DNA from: a virus
Reading direction: 5' to 3' (one strand)
Length of the DNA: 47,470 bases
Virus record (IMG/VR): IMGVR_UViG_3300010397_000019
Location: 1-47,470 of that record
Positions within the stretch are counted from its first letter, which is position 1, and every line of letters starts with the position of its first letter. Below the pieces are notes generated by a model, which made no database searches, had not been told where the DNA came from, and worked only from the letters and a program-made list of their open reading frames with translations. The translations under genes and the position numbers were made by a program. This document shows positions 7,389-15,363 of this stretch, one piece after another.

Positions 7389-8140
7389 GGCCCAGGCGCC
7401 TCCTTAGCACTAGCTTCGTATATCAAATGCCTATACTTATCCTTATCAAACCCACGCGGCATCCGCAGATTATCAATAGGGACGAGGGTAAGTTTTTGTC
7501 CGGTGTGAAACGCCACCCCGTCTTTCAAGCACCTGTCAATGTGCTCGCGGCTCTGGTTGTTCAGCTCCTGATGTGAGTTGCAATCAATTTTCTTCAGAAT
7601 ACGATCAGGGCCGCCTAGAAAGCTCATGTGCCACGCCACCTCGGGAGCAACGGGGATCGAGTGACGAATGACTCGAAGTTGATCTGGGCTGTGTGACCTA
7701 AGCCACCCGACAGTAGCCGCCATCGGAGAAAGCTGCCTCTCGTGGTTAATGGCGTTCACATAATAGTAAGTGAACCTAGCCTGGAAAACGACAGGAAGCT
7801 TCTTGTCGATGAGCGCTCTAATGCCTTCTTCTGACACTATCTCGTCAGCATCGCAGACGGTAGCGATGTCGCCATCTTCAGCTCCGAGTCTATTAAGGCC
7901 GTCCATTATTGCATTGCGCTGATGGCGCTCCCGATCCCATGGGTCTTGACTGCTTGGCATACCGTATTGCACATGACAAATGCCAGGTATCGGCCCGCGA
8001 ATCGGCTTTGGCTTGCCGCTGAATGTCGTCTCTGATTCGACCATGACGAACCCATCGACGACGCCGCCTAGCTCTGCCAGTCGCATCTCGAGGCACTCCA
8101 CCTCGTTCATGTAGAGGAAGCAATCGAAGATGCGAGTCAT
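7385..8140 (-). CDS. Glycosyltransferase family 17-like protein
   Basis: The product is 251 residues from ATG 8140 (ATGA overlap with the 8137-8925 gene). It matches the family 17 layout (beta-1,4-N-acetylglucosaminyltransferase type): IFDCFLYMNEVECLEMRL, then VVDGFVMVESETTFSGKPKP, then RERHQRNAIMDGL, then VCDADEI (DADE at 97-100), the metal-binding acidic motif. The family transfers GlcNAc or related sugars. It is common in viruses and bacteria as an accessory enzyme, often with unknown acceptor. The DNA of this gene is visibly less GC-rich than its neighbours, suggesting separate acquisition. Confidence 0.85.
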   Translation of the reverse strand: MTRIFDCFLYMNEVECLEMRLAELGGVVDGFVMVESETTFSGKPKPIRGPIPGICHVQYGMPSSQDPWDRERHQRNAIMDGLNRLGAEDGDIATVCDADEIVSEEGIRALIDKKLPVVFQARFTYYYVNAINHERQLSPMAATVGWLRSHSPDQLRVIRHSIPVAPEVAWHMSFLGGPDRILKKIDCNSHQELNNQSREHIDRCLKDGVAFHTGQKLTLVPIDNLRMPRGFDKDKYRHLIYEASAKEAPGP

Positions 8141-8925
8141 GGAATCGTGACCTCTTTCGCTGTTTCTTCGTCCCAATAAGGGTCGATATACAGCTTGTCG
8201 ATTGTCAAGGCCTTGCCTGCCGCGGCCGCTCTCTGTAGCCCAACCTCGTATCGAGCTTGCCCGAATATCTTGTGAGCAGCGGGGTCTCCGTCAGGACGCT
8301 TCTCGGCGCCGCGCCATTCACGGTAATCAATGCTATCTAGCCAGTTGGCGCAACCAACGAAGGTCGGATTACGGAACGGACACATCTTCGCTCTCGTCGA
8401 GCGCAGCATCAGCTCAGTGTCCTCGCCGCCTACAAAACCCTCGAATGTCCTATGCATGCCGCCCAACACATTCGACGCGCGCCGCGTCATGCTAATCATC
8501 ATGGCGCCGTCCAGTTTGGTGGCTACTACCTGATAATCACCGCATGGTGGTCCATACTCGGTGATGCCTTGGTAGAAATCTTCTGGCTTGAAGGTGATGA
8601 TCTCACACTTGGTTGCTTGATGCGCATTTCGATACCATCGATCCCAACCCCTTCGGCTTGGATAGGTATCGTCCTCAAATAGGAATAAGTGCTCGAGCTC
8701 GGTGTGTTGCTTGAACCATTGGAAGATGCGGTTCTTGCCTCCCGATGGTCCAAGGTTTCTTCCAGAGCCCAGCTTTGCGTGCTCAGTGTCTATTGCCAAC
8801 GCTTCTTTGCTATTGGCTGATATTACCAACAAATACGGCTCAACAGTCAGGGCTGTGATCGCCGGCAAGATCACGTCCCGCACAAACTCCGCCCGCCGCC
8901 ACGTCAGAATGCCGATGCCAATCAT
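8137..8925 (-). CDS. Glycosyltransferase, GT-A fold
   Basis: The product is 262 residues. It starts MIGIGILTWRRAEFVRDVI, typical of family 2-like enzymes; NLGPSGGKNRIFQW (about 57-70) resembles the nucleotide-binding loop, and FLFEDDTYPS (DDT at 85-87) is the DXD motif. A later GGEDTELMLRS fits the catalytic acidic helix of the fold. It is coupled by ATGA overlaps to the family 17 enzyme and to the 70-residue gene upstream. Substrate is unknown. Confidence 0.75.
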   Translation of the reverse strand: MIGIGILTWRRAEFVRDVILPAITALTVEPYLLVISANSKEALAIDTEHAKLGSGRNLGPSGGKNRIFQWFKQHTELEHLFLFEDDTYPSRRGWDRWYRNAHQATKCEIITFKPEDFYQGITEYGPPCGDYQVVATKLDGAMMISMTRRASNVLGGMHRTFEGFVGGEDTELMLRSTRAKMCPFRNPTFVGCANWLDSIDYREWRGAEKRPDGDPAAHKIFGQARYEVGLQRAAAAGKALTIDKLYIDPYWDEETAKEVTIP

Positions 8926-9134
8926 TGTTCCCTGGTTCCGAGCAAGACCCTACGAAACTGGTCCTGGTTGTTCTTCACATACCAGCCGGACAAGCAACTG
9001 AGAATGACGCCAATCCTAGTCTCGGCCTGGCCTCGCTGAGCGCGAATGACCTGAAGTAGGAACAACAGCTCGCTGTCAGGCAATGGCGGCACCTTGAGCG
9101 TGTGCTCGATCGCTTCTTCGATGTCTCGTGGCAT
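8922..9134 (-). CDS. Small helical hypothetical protein
   Basis: The product is 70 residues, MPRDIEEAIEHTLKVPPLPD and on. It is all-helical by eye and unrelated to anything recognised. There is no clear ribosome-binding site; the upstream bases on the minus strand are the T-rich tail of the terminator at 9141-9226, so transcription must read through or start just after it. Confidence 0.55.
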   Translation of the reverse strand: MPRDIEEAIEHTLKVPPLPDSELLFLLQVIRAQRGQAETRIGVILSCLSGWYVKNNQDQFRRVLLGTREQ

Positions 9135-9140
9135 GGCAAT

Positions 9141-9226
9141 GAAAGAAAAAAGGCCGGGCAGGGCTCGGACAAGAGAACGATTGGGAGGGGATTCAGGTGG
9201 ATGTCAGCTCCACCGCCTGCCCGGCC
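9141..9226 (-). terminator. Branched rho-independent terminator downstream of the AT-hook gene
   Basis: On the minus strand an 11-base stem (arms 9216-9226 and 9152-9162, GGCCGGGCAGG) closes a loop that itself contains a six-base hairpin (GGTGGA 9196-9201 with TCCACC 9209-9214). It is followed by six T and CTTTC. This is a strong terminator for the 9249-9668 transcript. The two-level structure in a roughly 75-base loop is larger than a simple terminator, so a stable small RNA is possible. Confidence 0.7.
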
Positions 9227-9248
9227 AGGTGTGTCACAGCCCTTGTTT

Positions 9249-9668
9249 TTAGGTCAGGAGCTCTTCGAGCTTGTTGATGATCGACGTCAGCCGGTTGCGC
9301 TCCTGGATGAGCGCGTCCAGCTTCTTGGGCAGCCCATCGGCGCCGTCAGCAGCGTAGCCGTTCACGATCTCGGTCTTGTGCCGGCGCGCGGTGGACGCAG
9401 CCACCGCCTCCAACGGGCCCTTCCGAGGACGACCCGGTCCCCGCTTGGGCGCGCCCACACCAAGCCCTGCCGGCTCGGGCGCGACCCGGTCCTTGCGCGG
9501 CTTCGTCTTCACGAGCCCGAGCAGCGCCTTGGCCCGGCCGTAGACGATCGGGTAGAGCTCGCCGTGCTTACTGACCTTCGCCTTCACGTCCGCGAACAGG
9601 GCCCCGGGGTTCCGCTGCAGCACCTTGCATACCGCGGCCATCATCGGATTCATCTCACCACTAGCCAT
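9249..9668 (-). CDS. AT-hook DNA-binding protein
   Basis: The product is 139 residues with an excellent AAGGAG site six bases before ATG 9668. The centre holds KRGPGRPRKGP, a classic AT-hook (GRP core) that binds the minor groove of AT-rich DNA. The N-terminus is helical (MMAAVCKVLQRNP) and the C-terminus (DALIQERNRLTSIINKLEEL) is a short coiled coil, so the protein is probably a dimer. It follows the SNF2 helicase gene by nine bases and is likely its partner or a nucleoid/transcription factor. The AT-rich control region at 17.4-17.6 kb is a plausible target. Confidence 0.75.
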   Translation of the reverse strand: MASGEMNPMMAAVCKVLQRNPGALFADVKAKVSKHGELYPIVYGRAKALLGLVKTKPRKDRVAPEPAGLGVGAPKRGPGRPRKGPLEAVAASTARRHKTEIVNGYAADGADGLPKKLDALIQERNRLTSIINKLEELLT

Positions 9669-9677
9669 TGTAACTCC

Positions 9678-11639
9678 TTACGCTCCAATAAGATCCTTGA
9701 GCTCGCGCATGGTCCTCACAGCGAGGATCGTAGCCGCGGAGCCTTCCTTCAGTGCCAGCCTCCGCTCGAGGTAGACCTCGCAGGTTTCCAGAACGACTGG
9801 AAGCTCCACGTTGACCGTGCCGAGCTGACCGATGCGATGGCACCGATCTTCGGCCTGGGTATTCACTGCAGGGGACCAATCCCTACCGAACATAATGACG
9901 TCGGAGCTTCTTACAAGCGTGAAGCCCTCGGCCATCTTCACTTGCCCCAGCAGGACGTCGTAGCGCCCCGCTTGGAACCCTTCGACAACCTCCTGCTTTT
10001 GCGTGCTAGTGAGGTTCCCGACCATTAGGACCGGCTTCTTGCCGAGCCTCTCAAGCTCCTGGAAAAACCAGTAGAGAGGGGCATTGAACCGGCTCCAGAC
10101 AACTGCGGGTCTGCCAGCAACGAGTAGATCCTCGAGGTAATCGAGGGTCCAGGTGAGCTTCGTCGAGCCAGGGAACACGAGTTCCTTGGGCCGTCCCTTC
10201 AGGGAGACCGCCCTGCATTCCCGTAGGACACTTGCGACTCGCTCCGTCACTTCCTCCGGCAGCCCGCCTACAAATCCTTGTGCGATCTGCTCGAGCCGCA
10301 TGGCCTGCTCGAGCGCCGACCTGGCTCTTTCACTGAACACGTCCTCGTCATCGGGCAGATCGCCGAACGTGTAGAGCCAGAAGCGCTTCATCGCCGCGTA
10401 GACAAGGGCCGTGTGCTCGTCGAGCTCGAGGCCGTGCCGGCGCCGCACCTTGGGCGGCAGGTTCGCGACCTCGCTCTTGAGCCGGCGGATCTGGTAGCAC
10501 TCGACGATCGCGTTCAGCTCCTTCTCGTTCTTGATCGCGACGACGTGCCGCTTCTTCTTGCCGTTGGGCAGCGTCATCTCGCCATAGACCAGGTAGCGAT
10601 CCTCGAACTCGTTCCAGTTCGACCAGACCTCCATCAGCATGCTGATCTGCGTGTAGAGGTCGACGGCATTGTTGCGAATCGGCGTGCCGGTGAGGAGGAG
10701 CCGCGCAGCGGGTCTCAGGTCACGCACGATCTGCGTGCGCTTGCTCGAGCGATCCTTGATGTAGTGCGATTCGTCGCAGATGAGGAACGCGTCCTTGACG
10801 TGCGCCTCGATCGCGGCCATGTGGCGCTCGCTCAGATTCCGCAACAGGTCGTAGTTGATGACAATGACCTGCTTGTGCGGCACGAGCACGAACAGGTCGG
10901 CGCGCTTCTTCGGTGGGCCGTCGATGACGAGGATCTGCTGCTCGTCGACACCCTGGGCGAGGAGCTCGTTGCGCCAGTTCCACTTCACGCTGACGGGGCA
11001 GAGGACGAGGAGGCGGGGCGGCTTGGGCAGCAAGAGTTGCGGGTTCTGCTCGTGCACGCACCACAGCTTGAACGCCTCGATGGCGACGGCCGTCTTGCCG
11101 AGGCCCATGTCGTCGGCGAGCAGCGCTGTGAAGGCCTGTGCGCGAATGGCGCCCAGCGCCTGCTTCTGGTGCACGCGCAGCGGCCGGAGAGGCTTGGAGA
11201 GCCCGTCGCCGAACGCGAAGTCGGCATCGGTGCGCTCGAGGATGAACTTCTTGGTCGCGGGGCGCTTGCTCACGACGTCGGCCGCGAGGTCCGCGTGCTC
11301 AGTCCACTCCACCCCGTTCCCCGCCGCGCGCGGCAGGAGGCGCAGGAGCGCCTGAGCGGCCAGCGGATGCGCCGGCAGGATGATCGTGCCCTCTGGGGCC
11401 TGACGATTCCCGCCGGCGCGCACGCACCCAGGGATGGCCTTGAGCTTCGACCACAGCGGGTCCTTCGGCTCGGGCAGCCCTGGGCCCTTCAGGACGAAGC
11501 ACGGGCGCGGCCGGTCCTTCTGCATGAACGGCGGCGACAGGGCCGGGTCGAACGACACTTGCACGGGCAGCGGGTCTCCGTAGGAGGACGCGGAAGCGTC
11601 CGAACTGAAGGGAGCCGTGGGAGGTCGGTAGCCCGGCAT
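9678..11639 (-). CDS. SNF2-family DNA helicase / translocase
   Basis: The product is 653 residues. About 150 N-terminal residues are unassigned. The two RecA-like domains follow: LRPLRVHQKQAL, Walker A ADDMGLGKT (175-183), motif Ia LLVLCPVSVKWNW, Walker B LICDESHYIKD (DESH near 289-292), motif III LLLTGTPIRN, and in the second domain VVWSRFNAPL, LLGQVKMAEGFTL and QAEDRCHRIGQ (motif VI, about 593-603). The last is diagnostic of SNF2 enzymes, which move along duplex DNA. It may remodel nucleoprotein or help replication and recombination. Upstream lies a cluster of AAGCTTT palindromes; the AT-hook gene follows in the same transcript. Confidence 0.9.
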   Translation of the reverse strand: MPGYRPPTAPFSSDASASSYGDPLPVQVSFDPALSPPFMQKDRPRPCFVLKGPGLPEPKDPLWSKLKAIPGCVRAGGNRQAPEGTIILPAHPLAAQALLRLLPRAAGNGVEWTEHADLAADVVSKRPATKKFILERTDADFAFGDGLSKPLRPLRVHQKQALGAIRAQAFTALLADDMGLGKTAVAIEAFKLWCVHEQNPQLLLPKPPRLLVLCPVSVKWNWRNELLAQGVDEQQILVIDGPPKKRADLFVLVPHKQVIVINYDLLRNLSERHMAAIEAHVKDAFLICDESHYIKDRSSKRTQIVRDLRPAARLLLTGTPIRNNAVDLYTQISMLMEVWSNWNEFEDRYLVYGEMTLPNGKKKRHVVAIKNEKELNAIVECYQIRRLKSEVANLPPKVRRRHGLELDEHTALVYAAMKRFWLYTFGDLPDDEDVFSERARSALEQAMRLEQIAQGFVGGLPEEVTERVASVLRECRAVSLKGRPKELVFPGSTKLTWTLDYLEDLLVAGRPAVVWSRFNAPLYWFFQELERLGKKPVLMVGNLTSTQKQEVVEGFQAGRYDVLLGQVKMAEGFTLVRSSDVIMFGRDWSPAVNTQAEDRCHRIGQLGTVNVELPVVLETCEVYLERRLALKEGSAATILAVRTMRELKDLIGA

Positions 11640-11667
11640 CCGGGCGTCAACGCCGACCTGACGCGAA

Positions 11668-11847
11668 AAGCTTTAACTGGCGTCGAAGCTTTTGCAAGCG
11701 ACTCGAAGCAAAAAGAAGCGCCCCGGCCAATGGACCCGGGGCGCTGCTCTCCACGGTTTGTCACACCGGGTCCCGTGCAAATGCTTAGACCACAGGAAAG
11801 CTTTGAGAGCCTACTCGAAGCTTTTGATGTGGACAAGTGGAAAGCTT
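11668..11847. promoter_or_regulatory. Five AAGCTTT palindromes upstream of the SNF2 gene
   Basis: The 207-base gap 11640-11846 holds AAGCTT cores at 11668, 11686, 11798, 11818 and 11842, mostly extended to GAAAAGCTTT or CGAAGCTTTTG. Two pairs are 18 and 20 bases apart, and the two pair units resemble each other (GAAAGCTTT...CTCGAAGCTTTTG). The same motif recurs only in the main control region. The layout looks like operators or activator sites for the SNF2/AT-hook operon. The terminator at 11711-11745 lies between the two pairs. Confidence 0.55.
11711..11745 (-). terminator. Rho-independent terminator after the 11847-13931 gene
   Basis: On the minus strand a nine-base stem (GCGCCCCGG at 11736-11744 read in reverse, CCGGGGCGC at 11718-11726) with a nine-base loop is followed by TTCTTTTTG. 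This fits a leftward terminator about 100 bases after the stop of the 694-residue gene. The stem sequence equals the hairpin at 4570-4599. Confidence 0.75.
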
Positions 11848-13931
11848 TACACCATGGTGGAATAGTCCACCGCGAGCCACCGGTCCATGTCATCGAACGT
11901 TTCGACCTTGCCGCGCATCGCTCGGATCTGCTCGAGGATCGCCGCGCACCGAGCCTGGACGACGGGCTCCTCGGGCAGGAGCTGCTGGGCGAGCCGCACC
12001 GCCGGGTAAGCCCAGAGGTGGAACCCGTCGCCCGCGTCCTCGACGAACACGCCCTTGCCCGCGCCGTCGACTGCAGCGTAGGCAGCCGCGTCGAGCGGCT
12101 GGCCCTGCGTGCCGTCGGGGACCCAGAGCTGCTGACCCTGATCCCAGGAGAACCCGCGGTAGGCCACTCCGTTCGCCAGGCGCCACCCAGGGAGCCCGTC
12201 GCGCAGGAACCACCCGTAGAGCATCAGCGTGCGCAGCGAGCGCTTGATGACGCCCAGGAGGGCTGTGGCGGTGGATCCGATCTCGCGGTAGCCGAGGAAC
12301 AGGCCCGGCGCGCACAGCGCCTCGGCCCAGCCGACCCAGAAGTGCGAGCGGCCGCCGAGCTCGCGCGGGTCGGGCAGGCTGTAGCTGCTGCAGTCGATCT
12401 CCCACGCCGGGCTCGCTCCGGCCGAGGGCCAAGTGTCCACGTTGAGCTGCGCCACGTTCTGGATGGCAGCGAGCATCTCCACGTCGTTGGTGAGCCGATG
12501 GAGCCAGGCGCCAGCGTGCATGTTGCGGCCGCGCGCGCGGTTCGCCGCGTCGAACGGTGCGGCGCGCCAGTGCACGATCTGGTCAGCGAGCTCCTCCTGC
12601 AGGAGGCGGCTCCCGCCGAGGAGGACCGCGGCGCCGAGCCGGTTGATCGAGTTGTGCTGCTGGTCGCGGCCGAGGAACCCGTGGTCCGTGAACGGCCCCC
12701 ACCACTGCGGCTTGCCGAGCCGATCGGGGCTCACGTTGGGGTGGAAGTGAGTCTGCTGGGCCCAGCTCTTCCAGTCCGGGTGCGCGCTCGGGTCGATGCG
12801 CGAGCCGTCCGCCTCGCGGTAGTGAATGGGGCGACGGGTCTCTCCGTAGCCCGAGGCCTCGAGCTCGGCGAGATTGTAGGGTGCCGCGACAACGGGGCTC
12901 AGGACCTCGGGCGCGGGCCCGGGCGGGAAGTCTTCTTGCGCGCCCGTGCCCCCGGGGTTGCCGCGTAGGCCCATGGTCGTGCTCGCCCACGGTGCCAAGG
13001 TCTGGTCCGCGACTTCGAGCTTCCACTTCTGATAACGTTCGAGTGCCGCCGCGCGCCCGTCGAGAAGGAACGGGCTCAGAGCCGGGACGGCGCGAAAGGG
13101 ACCGCACTGGCCCTGCCACGCAGTGCCGGCGACCACCGCGCGCACGTCGCCGCGCTGGAGCGCATCCATGCTCTGGAGGTCGTCGTGCCCGTCGCCCCTA
13201 GCATGCATGTAGTGCAGCAGCACGCCGCGAATGCTCGTGTGCCCCTGCCCGTTGCCCAGCGTGTCCGCGAGCCACAGCCGGCGCGCCCAACCGAAGGGCC
13301 CGGCCTCGAGCTTCTGCGCGAGCCGATCGACCGTGGGCCCGTAGACGTGCACGTAGGCATCCTCGTGCCCACCGAACACGTCCTCGTGTGCGGCTTCGAG
13401 CGCTTGCGTGCGCGGATCCGAGAACAAGTAGGAGGCCTCGAACCGTGTCCACGGCTCGTCCGCGAAGCGCCACGCGATCATGGTCACGACGTTGGGCCCA
13501 TCGCGGCCGACCACGCGGCGCACGGACAACGGGCCTTCCGTGAGGGTCTGGTCCGACGTCCACGCCACCTCGTCCTTGCCGCGCTGCTGGACGCGTAGCA
13601 GAGGCACGGGGGCCGGCCGCGCGGCGAGTTCTGGTGCCAAGCCAGGACTCGCCGTTGGTTGGGTCACGAGCTCGGCGAGCACCTGCTGTGCGGCCGGGCA
13701 GCCCTCAGCCATGAGCACGTAGCCGCGCCGGCCCTCGACGCCGATACCCGAGCCGATCCAAGCGGGTTGTTGGCGCATGTCCCATTGGTAGCGCCAGGTT
13801 GCGGAGAGCGGCTCCTGATTGAGGGGAGTGGTCAACTCGACCCAGCCTTTGAATAGGCGGTCCGAGGAGTTGACGACGACGAAGGGGAGTGCCATGCGCG
13901 CGACCGTAGCCGCACGCACGGCGCTTGTCAC
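11847..13931 (-). CDS. Large protein of unknown function, possible polysaccharide-active fold
   Basis: The product is 694 residues from GTG 13931 (GTGA overlap with the upstream stop); ATG 13895 (MALPFVVVNSSDRLFKGW) is an alternative. The N-terminal ~170 residues look beta-rich; the C-terminal half has helices rich in W, H and Y (HFHPNVSPDR, FWVGWAEALC, LMLYGWFLRDGLPGW, FHLWAYPAVRLAQ), a style seen in alpha/alpha-barrel glycan lyases and hydrolases. No catalytic motif is certain. It follows a gene for an exported protein and is closed by its own terminator. It might be a glycan-degrading or receptor-related protein, but its place in the early block argues against a plain tail spike. Confidence 0.6.
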   Translation of the reverse strand: MTSAVRAATVARMALPFVVVNSSDRLFKGWVELTTPLNQEPLSATWRYQWDMRQQPAWIGSGIGVEGRRGYVLMAEGCPAAQQVLAELVTQPTASPGLAPELAARPAPVPLLRVQQRGKDEVAWTSDQTLTEGPLSVRRVVGRDGPNVVTMIAWRFADEPWTRFEASYLFSDPRTQALEAAHEDVFGGHEDAYVHVYGPTVDRLAQKLEAGPFGWARRLWLADTLGNGQGHTSIRGVLLHYMHARGDGHDDLQSMDALQRGDVRAVVAGTAWQGQCGPFRAVPALSPFLLDGRAAALERYQKWKLEVADQTLAPWASTTMGLRGNPGGTGAQEDFPPGPAPEVLSPVVAAPYNLAELEASGYGETRRPIHYREADGSRIDPSAHPDWKSWAQQTHFHPNVSPDRLGKPQWWGPFTDHGFLGRDQQHNSINRLGAAVLLGGSRLLQEELADQIVHWRAAPFDAANRARGRNMHAGAWLHRLTNDVEMLAAIQNVAQLNVDTWPSAGASPAWEIDCSSYSLPDPRELGGRSHFWVGWAEALCAPGLFLGYREIGSTATALLGVIKRSLRTLMLYGWFLRDGLPGWRLANGVAYRGFSWDQGQQLWVPDGTQGQPLDAAAYAAVDGAGKGVFVEDAGDGFHLWAYPAVRLAQQLLPEEPVVQARCAAILEQIRAMRGKVETFDDMDRWLAVDYSTMV

Positions 13932-14365
13932 TTCGCAGGGTCCATCTTGCTGTGATCGACGTCGACCACGAGCGTAGGTGGCCTTGGCTTGTGGCGCTTC
14001 TTCTGCGATGTCACCGCATTGTCGAACGCGTCCTCACATGCGGTGAATGACGTGTAGGTGGCGCAGTTCAAGACGATCTCGAAACGCACGCCGTCGCCGT
14101 CGAACCATTCGGCCTTGAGCACGATGGGCGGCGTATCGTCCACGATCATCATCATGACCGAGCTCTTCGGCACCGTGATCGAAGCGCCGAAGCTTACCGC
14201 GTCCTTCCTGACGACCAGGAAGGTGTGTTTGCTCATGGTGAGCAAGAGCTGATTCGGACCGTAGTCCGCAACGGACAAGACCTTGGCAAGGTCTATGACG
14301 TCCGGCTCATTGGCCGGTGGTATTGGCGCCAAGAGCGCCAATGTAGCTAGCAGGGTTACAAGCAT
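13928..14365 (-). CDS. Small exported protein
   Basis: The product is 145 residues starting MLVTLLATLALLAPIPPANE, a short signal peptide with a likely cut after the alanine/proline region, or a membrane anchor. The mature part is beta-rich (LLLTMSKHTFLVVRKDAVSF, VMMMIVDDTPPIVLKAEWF, VRFEIVLNCATYTSF) with two cysteines that could pair, and a basic K/R segment (SQKKRHKPRPP). A periplasmic role in host takeover or superinfection exclusion is possible; nothing identifies it. It is coupled to the next gene by GTGA. Confidence 0.65.
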   Translation of the reverse strand: MLVTLLATLALLAPIPPANEPDVIDLAKVLSVADYGPNQLLLTMSKHTFLVVRKDAVSFGASITVPKSSVMMMIVDDTPPIVLKAEWFDGDGVRFEIVLNCATYTSFTACEDAFDNAVTSQKKRHKPRPPTLVVDVDHSKMDPAK

Positions 14366-14394
14366 TGATGACTAGGGCGAAAGAAAAGAAGCAT

Positions 14395-14418
14395 TGTGCC
14401 GTCGCCCCGTTCGGCACA
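14395..14418 (-). terminator. Hairpin with pyrimidine-rich tail (terminator candidate)
   Basis: TGTGCCG (14395-14401) pairs with CGGCACA (14412-14418) around a ten-base loop. On the minus strand it is followed by ATGCTTCTTTTCTTTC. It lies in the 175-base gap between the 118-residue gene (ends 14541) and the exported protein (starts 14365). The T-rich part is not directly at the stem, so termination may be weak. The rest of the gap shows nothing else I can name. Confidence 0.45.
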
Positions 14419-14540
14419 CGCAATAACTCCGAGTAGCGCTCTCTCTCTTTTCAATCTACACCAGGTTGTCATGCATCGCTACTCGGGCAGTGTGGTGGAT
14501 TCGTCGCCATCGTCTGTAACGATGTATTCAGTGTAGCCGT

Positions 14541-14897
14541 CTACCATTGCCACTCCACAGGCAGAAGCGCCTTGTAGCGCTTGCACTCATCCTCGTGTTT
14601 GCGTTCGGCAACGGGTTCCCCGATGACTTTGGCGTTCTTCTGCTGCAGCCGAAACCAAAGAAAGTTGCCTAGGTTTGCGAGGCCGGCGAGGATGAGCGGA
14701 TCGGTGGAGTTGTCCATTAGCGTGCCGATCGTTTTTGCGCTTTCGTTAAGGCGATAGATGCGAGCTTCGGCTTGCGGAGGCAACGGGTCCTCCTGAGCGG
14801 GAACAAACGCGGCGCATGTGCAATCTGTGATCGAACAGATACCGATGCCATCTTTGTGGACGATGCGGACGTGATTGCAGGTGCAGCGGTCGGTCAT
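14541..14897 (-). CDS. Small zinc-binding-like protein
   Basis: The product is 118 residues. The N-terminus CTCNHVRIVHKDGIGIC then DCTC gives a Cys/His cluster likely to hold zinc. The C-terminus ends LLPVEWQW, closely like the end of the 15791-16066 product (RLPEEWKW), and both have a preceding helical domain of similar size, so the two are probably distant paralogues. ATG 14897 overlaps the upstream stop (ATGA). Confidence 0.65.
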   Translation of the reverse strand: MTDRCTCNHVRIVHKDGIGICSITDCTCAAFVPAQEDPLPPQAEARIYRLNESAKTIGTLMDNSTDPLILAGLANLGNFLWFRLQQKNAKVIGEPVAERKHEDECKRYKALLPVEWQW

Positions 14898-15109
14898 TTT
14901 GGCGCCTTCAGACCATACGCATTGAGGTCTTGGTCGGTAGCCCCAGCCCTCACGAGCATTGTCATCGCCATGATGATGAGCGCTTTGAGGACCTCAGGTT
15001 CGAGGAAGATGGTATTGGTGGCTTCGATGCCGTTCTCGGTAGTGATGGTGAAGCCGTAGCCGCTGAAGGCGAGATAGACGCTATCGCCTACGTATTGTTT
15101 GTCGTTCAT
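14894..15109 (-). CDS. Small conserved phage protein (YVGDSVYLAF type)
   Basis: The product is 71 residues from ATG 15109 (ATGA overlap). MNDKQYVGDSVYLAFSGYGF is followed by ITTENGIEATNTIFLEPEVL. From memory this layout (GD-S/G-VY, then TENG, then I-x-LEPEVL) recurs in many small phage proteins of unknown function. It ends in a helix (ALIIMAMTMLVRAG) that could be buried or membrane-facing. Confidence 0.7.
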   Translation of the reverse strand: MNDKQYVGDSVYLAFSGYGFTITTENGIEATNTIFLEPEVLKALIIMAMTMLVRAGATDQDLNAYGLKAPK

Positions 15110-15363
15110 CCGAACCAAGGGGCTACGTTTTCAGGGAAGGGGAACACATGGCCGCAAGTGCAAGTAAGCATGCCTTCCTCGCCTGAGTCAGGCACGATCT
15201 CTTCGGAGTCGCCAATGTCGATTAGCCATTGCGCTGTGCCTTCATCGCGTTCGTCGGGCGCCCGTAATCGTTTGCAGTAGCGGTGAACGATGACTTGCTC
15301 CGAGTAGATCCAGTCCTCTACGTTAGTGCCATTGCACTTGGGGCAGGCAACGGGGGCTTTCAC
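15106..15363 (-). CDS. Small zinc-ribbon protein
   Basis: The product is 85 residues from GTG 15363 (GTGA overlap with the upstream stop). ATG 15375 is possible but lacks the overlap. It has CPKCNGTN near the start and CTCGHVF near the end, the two knuckles of a zinc ribbon, separated by about 55 residues of acidic sequence. Early phage zinc ribbons often bind nucleic acid or RNA polymerase; here that is only a guess. Confidence 0.65.
   Translation of the reverse strand: MKAPVACPKCNGTNVEDWIYSEQVIVHRYCKRLRAPDERDEGTAQWLIDIGDSEEIVPDSGEEGMLTCTCGHVFPFPENVAPWFG

Noticed and set aside
10278-12968. 896-residue open frame on the plus strand
   Set aside because: Antisense to the SNF2 gene and the 694-residue gene, spans a terminator and intergenic region, and shows no motif.
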